From Clostridiaceae bacterium (GTDB taxonomy: Bacteria; Bacillota; Clostridia; Oscillospirales; Acutalibacteraceae), in the NCBI GenBank assembly GCA_904501895.1, contig CAJGCX010000041.1, positions 1 to 13,090 of the forward strand: DNA of 13,090 nucleotides. Direction: 5' to 3'. The notes beneath the pieces were generated by a model. It worked only from the letters and a program-made list of their open reading frames with translations. It had not been told where the DNA came from and did not search any database. Shown here piece by piece: positions 6,950-12,727 of the stretch (positions within the stretch are counted from its first letter, which is position 1; each line of letters starts with the position of its first letter). A program made the position numbers and the translations under genes.

Positions 6950-9324
6950 TAGTCTCTGTATTCCTCCATAATGAATGCTTCGAAAATGTCGCCTTCCTTA
7001 ACGTCGTTAAACTTGTTAAGACCGATACCACATTCGTAACCGGAAGCCACTTCCTTAACGTCATCCTTAAATCTCTTAAGTGATGAAATTGAGTCTTCAG
7101 CAATAACGATACCGTCACGGACAACTCTAATCTGAGCATTTCTTGTAACCTTACCATTCTGAACGTATGAACCTGCGATTGTACCTGCAGAAGAAAGCTT
7201 GAATACGTTACGAACCTCAATACGTCCGAGAAGAACCTCACGGAACTTAGGTGCGAGCATACCCTTCATAGCATCCTCGATTTCTTCGATACAGTCATAG
7301 ATGATTCTGTACATTCTCATATCAACGCCGTCACGCTCTGCAATTTCAGTAGCAACAGGGTCAGGACGAACGTTGAAGCCTACGATAATAGCATTTGATG
7401 CGTTAGCAAGCATAATATCTGATTCACTTACTGCACCAACACCACCGTGGATAACCTTAACTGCAACCTCTTCGTTAGAAAGCTTTTCAAGATTCTGCTT
7501 AACAGCTTCAACTGAACCCTGAACGTCAGCCTTAACGATAATGTTGAGTGTCTTGATTTTACCTGCATTGATTGAAGAGAAGAGGTTGTCAAGAGTAACC
7601 TTCTGATACTGATTGAACTGTTCTTCCTTCTTTTCCTGTTTTCTCTTTTCAACGAGCTCACGTGCAAGTCTTTCGTCAGAAACTGCATTGAACACGTCAC
7701 CTGACTGTGGAACTTCATCAAGACCCATAATTTCAACAGGAACTGATGGACCTGCTTCCTTGATTGAACGGTGCTTATCGTCAACCATAACACGAACTCT
7801 ACCTACTGCTGTACCTGCAACAACAATGTCACCTGAATGGAGTGTACCATTCTGAACAAGAAGTGTTGCAACAGGACCCTTACCCTTATCAAGACGAGCT
7901 TCGATAACGATACCCTTTGCAGCTCTGTTAGGGTTTGCCTTAAGCTCTCTCATTTCTGCAGTGAGAAGAACGTTTTCAAGGAGCTTATCGATGTTCATAT
8001 GTGTCTTTGCAGAAACAGGAACACAGATAATATCGCCACCCCATTCTTCAGGAACAAGACCGTGTTCAGTAAGCTGCTGCATAATCTTGTCAACAGTTGT
8101 GCCCGGCTTATCCATCTTGTTAATAGCAACGATAATGTCAACCTCAGCAGCCTTAGCGTGGTTAATAGCCTCAATAGTCTGTGGCATAATACCGTCGTCA
8201 GCAGCAACAACAAGGATTGCAACGTCAGTTGCCTTTGCACCACGAGCACGCATTGAAGTAAACGCAGCGTGACCAGGTGTGTCAAGGAATGTGATGTACT
8301 GACCGTTAAGGTTTACTCTGTAAGCACCGATGTGCTGAGTAATACCACCTGCTTCGGTAGCAGTAACGTTTGTATTCTTAATAGCATCAAGAAGTGATGT
8401 CTTACCATGGTCAACGTGTCCCATAACAACTACAACAGGGTCACGTGTAACAAGATTTTCTGCATCGTCTTCTGAGTCGTCAATAATTCTTTCTTCGATT
8501 GTAACAACAACCTCACGGTTAACCTTTGCACCAAGCTCGGTTGCAACAATTTCAGCTGTGTCATAGTCGATAACTTCGTTTACAGAAGCCATCATACCGA
8601 GTGTAAAGAGCTTTTTGATAACTTCAGCAGCAGTCATCTTAAGACGAGATGCAAGCTCACCAACTGTGATTTCGTCACCAACTGTGATTACAGGTGGTTT
8701 CTTTGCTCTTTCTGCTGCAATTCTCTTAAGTCTTTCTGCTTCAGTTTCCTTCTTGCCACTTCTCATACCCTGCTTACGGTACTGCTGACTCTTCTGCTTA
8801 AGCTTCTGCTTCTTAACCATATTGTCGCTCTGGTGTGCGTTAGCAGGAGCAATATTTTCATACTTTTCATTGTACTTTTCAGCATCAAATGTGTTTGCTC
8901 TTGTATCAATGTGTCGCATTTCACCCTTTGTACGGGACTGCATTGGCTTATTCTGGTCTTTTTCCTTTTTCTTTGGCTGTTCTGTCTGCTTTGCAGGTGC
9001 AGGAGCATTGTCCTTTTTAGCCTCTGCAGGCTTTTTGTTATCCTTAACAGCCTTTGTATCCTTTTTATCATCCTTTGCAGATGCCTTTTCCTTTTTAGCC
9101 TCTGACTTTGGCTTTTCCTGTGGCACTGCATTGAAATAATCATCAAAGCTCTTAACTGAATTTTCCTTTGTGATTACATCAAAGATAAAATCAAGCTCTT
9201 TTTCATCAAGGGCAGTCTGAGATTTCTTTTCACCCTCAAAGTTTTCAGAAAGCTTTTCTATAATAAATTTACTCTGAATATCAAAGTCTTTAGCAACCTC
9301 ATGTACCTTGTACTTTTTAATCAT
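6949..9324 (-). CDS. infB: Translation initiation factor IF-2
   Basis: GTPase that positions fMet-tRNA on the 30S subunit and promotes 50S joining. 791 residues from the chosen start. Residues about 1-60 form a basic/helical IF2 N-terminal subdomain, 70-135 a Lys/Ala/Glu-rich low-complexity linker, and about 200-270 a second IF2_N domain (ITVGELASRL). The G domain shows G1 GHVDHGKT at 302-309, G3 DTPGH at 348-352, G4 NKMD at 402-405 and G5 SAK near 438; domains II-IV follow. Two ATGs sit at 9330 and 9324. AGGAGG at 9333-9338 is only 2 bases from the first but 8 from the second, so 9324 (MIKKYKV) is preferred; this start overlaps ylxQ by 8 bases (ATGATTAA). No internal start with a ribosome binding site for a shorter IF2 isoform was seen. 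Confidence 0.97.
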   Translation of the reverse strand: MIKKYKVHEVAKDFDIQSKFIIEKLSENFEGEKKSQTALDEKELDFIFDVITKENSVKSFDDYFNAVPQEKPKSEAKKEKASAKDDKKDTKAVKDNKKPAEAKKDNAPAPAKQTEQPKKKEKDQNKPMQSRTKGEMRHIDTRANTFDAEKYNEKYENIAPANAHQSDNMVKKQKLKQKSQQYRKQGMRSGKKETEAERLKRIAAERAKKPPVITVGDEITVGELASRLKMTAAEVIKKLFTLGMMASVNEVIDYDTAEIVATELGAKVNREVVVTIEERIIDDSEDDAENLVTRDPVVVVMGHVDHGKTSLLDAIKNTNVTATEAGGITQHIGAYRVNLNGQYITFLDTPGHAAFTSMRARGAKATDVAILVVAADDGIMPQTIEAINHAKAAEVDIIVAINKMDKPGTTVDKIMQQLTEHGLVPEEWGGDIICVPVSAKTHMNIDKLLENVLLTAEMRELKANPNRAAKGIVIEARLDKGKGPVATLLVQNGTLHSGDIVVAGTAVGRVRVMVDDKHRSIKEAGPSVPVEIMGLDEVPQSGDVFNAVSDERLARELVEKRKQEKKEEQFNQYQKVTLDNLFSSINAGKIKTLNIIVKADVQGSVEAVKQNLEKLSNEEVAVKVIHGGVGAVSESDIMLANASNAIIVGFNVRPDPVATEIAERDGVDMRMYRIIYDCIEEIEDAMKGMLAPKFREVLLGRIEVRNVFKLSSAGTIAGSYVQNGKVTRNAQIRVVRDGIVIAEDSISSLKRFKDDVKEVASGYECGIGLNKFNDVKEGDIFEAFIMEEYRD

Positions 9325-9631
9325 TCTCATAACCTCCTATTATCAAACGTGTAAATCCTTCGTCGTCAATTGAAATAACTCCTGCACGGGCATTTATACA
9401 AAGGGATAATTCCTTCATTGTAAAATCCGTATCAATATATTTAATATTTCTGTTATCGAAGGAACATTCATCTTTCATCTCGTTTTTCAGTCTTTGTGAT
9501 GTATCACAGCAGGTGAGCACCAATTTAGCATTTCGCTTTTTTATTGATGTAACCACAGCATCGTGACCCAATGACATTTTTCCTGCCTTACGGCAAAGAC
9601 CGAAATAACCTCTTAATCTGTCATTAATCAT
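9317..9631 (-). CDS. ylxQ: L7Ae-like kink-turn RNA-binding protein YlxQ
   Basis: 104-residue member of the L7Ae/L30e/S12e/Gadd45 family found between ylxR and infB in Firmicutes; B. subtilis family members bind kink-turn RNA, but the cellular target of this one is unknown. Family features: GYFGLCRKAGKMSLG near the start, VTSIKKRNAKLVLTCCDTS at about 27-45, and a hydrophobic C-terminal strand (AGVISIDDEGFTRLI). An upstream ATG at 9667 would add 12 residues but has no ribosome binding site. The ATG at 9631 has GGAGGAG 13 bases upstream, overlaps ylxR by 8 bases (ATGATTAA) and gives the family's usual N-terminus. Coupled translation with ylxR and infB is inferred. Confidence 0.9.
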   Translation of the reverse strand: MINDRLRGYFGLCRKAGKMSLGHDAVVTSIKKRNAKLVLTCCDTSQRLKNEMKDECSFDNRNIKYIDTDFTMKELSLCINARAGVISIDDEGFTRLIIGGYEND

Positions 9632-9893
9632 TTTTCTTGATTTGCTCCTCCAGACTGTCATATACACTATCAGGTATAGTCATTTCAAAGGTTCTGTCGA
9701 TTCTTCGTGATTTTCTTGCTTTACGGAGACATTCAACATCGTAGCAGATATAAGCGCCTCTGCCTGACTTTTTACCTGTAAGGTCAAGGCTTATTTCATC
9801 CTCAGGACTCTTAACAATTCTTATAAGCTGATTTTTAGGCTTTTGTTCATTACAGCCGTTACATCTTCGCATGGGAATCTTTTTCTGTTTCAC
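9624..9893 (-). CDS. ylxR: RNase P-associated protein YlxR (RnpM)
   Basis: Small basic protein (89 residues) of the DUF448/YlxR family; the B. subtilis homologue was shown to bind RNase P RNA and was renamed RnpM. Family marks: IPMRRCNGC, LIRIV, and KKSGRGAYIC containing the GRGAY core, followed by a basic helix (ARKSRRIDR). Start: an ATG at 9902 is immediately adjacent to its only GGAG site (9903-9906), with zero spacing. The GTG at 9893 lies 9 bases from that GGAG and yields MKQKKIPMRRC, the typical YlxR beginning, so GTG is preferred; the ATG start would add three residues. It lies 24 bases after nusA and overlaps ylxQ by 8 bases. Confidence 0.92.
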   Translation of the reverse strand: MKQKKIPMRRCNGCNEQKPKNQLIRIVKSPEDEISLDLTGKKSGRGAYICYDVECLRKARKSRRIDRTFEMTIPDSVYDSLEEQIKKND

Positions 9894-9902
9894 GATTTTC
9901 AT

Positions 9903-9906
9903 CTCC
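9903..9906 (-). promoter_or_regulatory. ylxR ribosome binding site that argues for a GTG start
   Basis: GGAG on the - strand, directly abutting the ATG at 9902 (no spacer) and 9 bases from the in-frame GTG at 9893. The spacing favours the GTG. Confidence 0.6.
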
Positions 9907-9917
9907 GTTCTGAGAAA

Positions 9918-10967
9918 TTAGCCTTCGTAGAAGCCACTTTCAGGCTTAATGTCGATTTTCCAGCCTGTAAGTCTTGCAGCAAGCTTAGCATTCAAGCCCT
10001 TGTTACCGATAGCAAGAGATAACTGGTGGTCAGGAACTGTAACCTGACACTTCTTTTCTTCAAGGCTTACAATTTCAACGCTTAATACGTTTGCAGGAGC
10101 AAGTGCTGCACCAACAAATTCAGCAGGGTCTTCGCTGTACTTAACAATATCAATCTTTTCTCCACCGAGAATTTCAACAATACCGTTTACACGAGCACCA
10201 CGAGGACCGATACATGAACCGATTGGGTCAACATTTTCATCAGTACTGCTAACTGCCATCTTTGTTCTTACACCTGCTTCACGGGAAACAGAGTGAATTG
10301 CAACGATACCGTCATAAATTTCAGGAACTTCCTGTTCAAAGAGTCTTCTTACAAGACCTGCATGAGTTCTTGAAATCATAATGCTTGGACCTCTTGTTGT
10401 TTCCTTAACATCACTGATGTAAACCTTAATAAGCTGACCTTCAGTAAATGTTTCACCAGGAACCTGTTCACCCTTTGGAAGAACAGCTGTGCCCTTACCG
10501 ATTTCAAGAGTAACGTTACCTGTAACAGGGTCGATTCTGCCAACCTTAGCAGTAACAAGGTCCTTAGTCTTTGACTGGAAGTCCTTGATTACCTGACCTC
10601 TTTCAGCATCCTTGATACCCTGACGGATAACGTGCTTTGCTGTCTGAGCAGCAATACGACCAAACTTCATTGTGTCAAGGTCGATTTCAAGCATTTCACC
10701 AACCTGAGCATCTGCTCTGTACTCAAGAGCATCCTCAAGAAGAATGTCTGTATCCTCATCCATAATTTCATCAACAATGTTAAGGTTAAGGAAAACTCTG
10801 ATTTCGTACTTTTCAGGATTGATTGTACAAGCAACTACTTCCTTATTATTATAGTCTTTTCTTGCAGCCTTAACGATTGCTTCGCTGATTTTTTCATAAA
10901 GATAATCAGCCTGAATACCTTTTTCCTTTTCCATGAGGGCAACTGCCTCGAAAAATTCCTTATTCAT
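9918..10967 (-). CDS. nusA: Transcription termination/antitermination factor NusA
   Basis: Binds RNA polymerase and modulates pausing, termination and antitermination. 349 residues, the short Gram-positive form without the acidic C-terminal repeats of E. coli. The N-terminal RNAP-binding domain (about 1-125) includes the FGRIAAQTAKHVIRQ helix; the S1 domain covers about 133-200; KH1 carries GPRG at 254-257 and KH2 GNKG at 331-334. The ATG at 10967 has GGAGG 11 bases upstream. It follows rimP by 32 bases and precedes ylxR. As in other bacteria, NusA could act on its own leader, but nothing in the sequence shows this directly. Confidence 0.97.
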   Translation of the reverse strand: MNKEFFEAVALMEKEKGIQADYLYEKISEAIVKAARKDYNNKEVVACTINPEKYEIRVFLNLNIVDEIMDEDTDILLEDALEYRADAQVGEMLEIDLDTMKFGRIAAQTAKHVIRQGIKDAERGQVIKDFQSKTKDLVTAKVGRIDPVTGNVTLEIGKGTAVLPKGEQVPGETFTEGQLIKVYISDVKETTRGPSIMISRTHAGLVRRLFEQEVPEIYDGIVAIHSVSREAGVRTKMAVSSTDENVDPIGSCIGPRGARVNGIVEILGGEKIDIVKYSEDPAEFVGAALAPANVLSVEIVSLEEKKCQVTVPDHQLSLAIGNKGLNAKLAARLTGWKIDIKPESGFYEG

Positions 10968-10999
10968 TTTCTATAAAACCTCCAATATTTTTATTCGGA

Positions 11000-11479
11000 T
11001 TAATCAATGCTTCCGATTCCTTCGAAATCGTCTGCCTTAATCCATGATGCTTCCTTTTTTAATATGTTCATTTCAGTTTCTTCATCAATGGCAATTGTAA
11101 CGCTGTCGTTATCGTAGTCAATAAGAATACCTTTGTATTCTCGCTTGCCCTCAAAAGCCTTGATAAGTCTGACCTGAATTTTTTCACCTAAATAACATTC
11201 AAAGTGGAAATCTCTGCAAAGCTCACGCTCAATTCCCGGTGACTGCACCTGAAGATTATAAGCCTGTTCAATCGGGTCAGCTTCATCCAAAGGTCCGTCA
11301 ATAGCGTGGTGCATATCAACGCAATCGTCAATGCAAACGCCATCTTCCTTGTCAATAGTGATTCGAAGATACCATCTGGCACCCTCTTTTACAAATTTTA
11401 CGTCCCATAAAATGAGACCTAATTTTTCTGCAATAGGCTCGGCAATATCCCAAACCACAGCAGCGGTGTTTTTCTTCAT
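11000..11479 (-). CDS. rimP: Ribosome maturation factor RimP
   Basis: Assembly factor for the 30S subunit that aids early uS12 incorporation. 159 residues (usual about 150-155). N-terminal domain: IAEPIAEKLGLILWDVKFVKEG, WYLRITID near 38, and the CIDDCVDMHHAID helix; the QSPGIERELCRDFHF signature sits at the domain junction; then an SH3-like C-terminal domain (EYKGILIDYDNDSVTIAID). AGGAGG is centred about 8 bases before the ATG at 11479. First gene of the operon, about 100 bases downstream of its predicted promoter. Confidence 0.96.
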   Translation of the reverse strand: MKKNTAAVVWDIAEPIAEKLGLILWDVKFVKEGARWYLRITIDKEDGVCIDDCVDMHHAIDGPLDEADPIEQAYNLQVQSPGIERELCRDFHFECYLGEKIQVRLIKAFEGKREYKGILIDYDNDSVTIAIDEETEMNILKKEASWIKADDFEGIGSID

Positions 11480-11530
11480 AAAAAACCTCCTGAAATATTA
11501 AATTGTCATTTGCAAAAACACCCATATAAA

Positions 11531-11561
11531 TTCAAGAGAGCGGGTCGCCCCACTCTCTGAA
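11531..11561 (-). ncRNA. Leader hairpin of the rimP-nusA-infB operon
   Basis: In the - strand leader, AGAGAGTGGG (11558-11549) pairs with CCCGCTCTCT (11544-11535) around a GCGA tetraloop of the GNRA class, giving 10 bp with one G-U wobble. Flanking GAA/TTC could add 3 bp across a single bulged base. No U tract follows, so it is not an intrinsic terminator. It sits about 20 bases after the predicted transcription start and about 50 bases before the rimP start. A role in RNA stability or protein binding is an inference. Confidence 0.6.
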
Positions 11562-11585
11562 TCAACGAATATTCTTACGTAACAA

Positions 11586-11614
11586 ATAATACCATATAAT
11601 ATATAAAAAATCAA
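11586..11614 (-). promoter_or_regulatory. Promoter of the rimP-to-ribF operon
   Basis: On the - strand, -35 TTGATT (11609-11614; 4 of 6), a 17-base AT-rich spacer, and -10 TATTAT (11586-11591; 5 of 6) preceded by TGG, an extended -10 element. Transcription would start near 11580, leaving a leader of about 100 bases. The -35 box lies 15 bases from the start of the repeat array. Confidence 0.8.
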
Positions 11615-11629
11615 GCACTTTTTGGAAAT

Positions 11630-11736
11630 TGGTTCTTTTTCCGCAATCCTGCGTGTCTGTCGGTTCGCAGTATAAACAATACAACTTCACCTCCGACACA
11701 TTGTCTTGCGAAAAAATAACTCAATTTCTGAGTTTT
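11630..11736 (+). repeat. Structured intergenic repeat, copy A (CGCAA-type)
   Basis: First of three tandem units with a period of exactly 107 bases. Core 11642-11710 (69 bases): outer stem CGCAA 11642-11646 with TTGCG 11706-11710, middle stem GTGTC with GACAC, inner GTAT with ATAC. Differs from copy B at only a few positions. Also present at 2317-2507 beyond valS. A short + strand reading frame across the array follows the repeats and is not a gene. Confidence 0.85.
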
Positions 11737-11843
11737 GGATTCTTTTTCCGCAATACTGCGTGTCTGTCGGTTCGCAGTATAAATAATACAGCTTCACCTC
11801 CGACACATTGCCTTGCGAAAGAATAACTCAATTTCTATGTTTC
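11737..11843 (+). repeat. Structured intergenic repeat, copy B (CGCAA-type)
   Basis: Second tandem unit, nearly identical to copy A. Rod fold: CGCAA 11749-11753 with TTGCG 11813-11817, GTGTC 11760-11764 with GACAC 11802-11806, GCAGTAT 11774-11780 with ATACAGC 11786-11792 (one A/A mismatch). A competing 8-bp hairpin, ATACTGCG 11753-11760 with CGCAGTAT 11773-11780, overlaps all three stems. The strand on which it would act as RNA is unknown; structure is available on both. Confidence 0.85.
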
Positions 11844-11898
11844 GGTTTCTTTTTCCGTTATGCTTCCTTGTTCTCAACTCGATGTATAAATAAAATAC
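11844..11898 (+). repeat. Structured intergenic repeat, copy C, truncated after its 5' half
   Basis: Third unit in exact 107-base register. Its sequence follows the CGTTA-type of copy D (TTTTTCCGTTATGCTTCCTT shared) rather than A or B. Similarity stops near 11898, after the inner GTAT/ATAC hairpin, where the terminator of the flanking phage-like genes begins. The 3' partners of the outer and middle stems are absent. Confidence 0.75.
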
Positions 11899-11928
11899 CC
11901 ACCGAGGGAATTCCTTCGATGGGCTTTT
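11898..11928. terminator. Terminator after the phage-like genes (bidirectional form)
   Basis: Inverted repeat with arms 11898-11908 (CCCACCGAGGG) and 11913-11923 (CCTTCGATGGG), an AATT loop, one mismatch and one wobble. Five Ts follow on the + strand, and an interrupted T-rich tract (TATTTTATTTAT) follows on the - strand. It lies 29 bases past the stop of the - strand gene ending at 11958 and probably ends that transcript, insulating the rimP promoter. Confidence 0.75.
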
Positions 11929-11957
11929 TAGTGTTGCTATGTAATTTTTAATTTATT

Positions 11958-12389
11958 TTACGATGAAACTACATCGTGAAATACAAAATAAGATTTGAGT
12001 ACAATTGCCTGACAGGATTTGTCATATTCCGTTTCGTAGCAGACAGATTTTATAATATTATAGCCTGTTTCATAGAGAAGAAATGTGGCAAGTCTGTCGT
12101 AAACCTTATGAGCAGCACTGCCACCCATGGAATATGGCATATAAATATCGACGCTGATATTTGTGTCAATTTCTCTGTCAGTCGTTGTGATAATTTTACC
12201 TGTGTCAAGGGCTTTTGTAAGCTGTGGACCGATTGTGCATCCCTTAGTGGAAAATGCAACGATAGGCTCACTTACAGGTACAGGCTTAATATCGTTTTCA
12301 TAAGCTGTAACGAATTTTAAATCGGAAAATCTTTCCTCAGCTGAAACTGTGAGTAAAACACCGTCAACTGTTGAACCGCTGTTTGTCAT
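11958..12389 (-). CDS. Phage-like protein, probable tail terminator/completion protein
   Basis: 143 residues, not confidently recognised. It has the size and pattern of small tail-terminator proteins of siphophage/PBSX-type modules (XkdJ-like): an N-terminal EPIVAFSTKGCTIGPQL stretch, a polar beta region ITTTDREIDTNISVDIYMPY, a helix AAHKVYDRLATFLLYETG, and a final strand pair ending YFVFHD. The ATG at 12389 has GGAGG 7 bases upstream and overlaps the previous stop by 4 bases (ATGA). Third of three coupled genes and last before a terminator. The function comes mainly from gene order and size; a generic virion protein remains possible. Confidence 0.7.
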   Translation of the reverse strand: MTNSGSTVDGVLLTVSAEERFSDLKFVTAYENDIKPVPVSEPIVAFSTKGCTIGPQLTKALDTGKIITTTDREIDTNISVDIYMPYSMGGSAAHKVYDRLATFLLYETGYNIIKSVCYETEYDKSCQAIVLKSYFVFHDVVSS

Positions 12390-12727
12390 AAATCACCCTC
12401 CGTTGTTTTTCTGATAACTGCCCAGACATAAACAATGGTGTCCTGAACCATAATTTTCTCTGCACGGTCAATCATATATTTATTGTTTTCTTTGTCGTGA
12501 ATTCTGTAGGTGGAGTCAAGCTTTGTAAGGTCGTGATTAGCAGGACCTATATAAAGATAAACATCGTTTCTGTTAACACCGATTGGTGTGTGTTCACCTT
12601 GAAGATATAATTTCGTTTTATATCTCAAGGGCTGAATAAATGCTCTGAATGGTGTGCTGTGATAACCGTCAGCACCTGAAATATGAACAGAGCAACCGAA
12701 TTTATTAATCATTCCTGTTATGTTCAT
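12386..12727 (-). CDS. Phage-like protein, probable head-tail stopper (minor capsid) protein
   Basis: 113 residues. The beta-rich pattern with YLYIGPANHDL and YMIDRAEKIMVQDTIVYVWAVIRK resembles head-closure/minor capsid proteins of about 110-120 residues (YqbH/XkdH, gp16-like) that sit between the connector and tail-terminator genes. No catalytic motif. The ATG at 12727 has a weak GGTGG site and overlaps the upstream stop by 4 bases (ATGA); a second ATG at 12712 abuts AGGA and is less likely. Identification rests on size, order and fold pattern. Confidence 0.65.
   Translation of the reverse strand: MNITGMINKFGCSVHISGADGYHSTPFRAFIQPLRYKTKLYLQGEHTPIGVNRNDVYLYIGPANHDLTKLDSTYRIHDKENNKYMIDRAEKIMVQDTIVYVWAVIRKTTEGDL

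Noticed and set aside
8818..8940. Internal start for a short IF2 isoform
   Set aside because: The methionines in this region have no Shine-Dalgarno sequence upstream.
8822..9139. Hydrophobic + strand reading frames opposite infB
   Set aside because: Antisense of the Lys/Glu/Ala-rich IF2 linker automatically reads as Phe/Leu/Ser-rich; no ribosome binding site or family match.
11531..11561. Intrinsic terminator or attenuator in the rimP leader
   Set aside because: The stem is strong, but no U tract follows it on the - strand; it is kept as a leader hairpin only.
11629..11826. A 65-codon + strand reading frame across the repeat array
   Set aside because: It reads through two copies of the repeat and so contains duplicated peptide; it has no ribosome binding site, and the copies vary by helix-compensating changes rather than codon-preserving ones.
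11630..11898. CRISPR array
   Set aside because: The 107-base period has no unique spacers between short repeats; the whole unit is repeated and carries internal inverted repeats.
11976..12320. A 114-codon + strand reading frame antisense to a phage-like gene
   Set aside because: Shadow of the overlapping - strand gene, which has a proper ribosome binding site and coupled overlaps; no recognisable domain.
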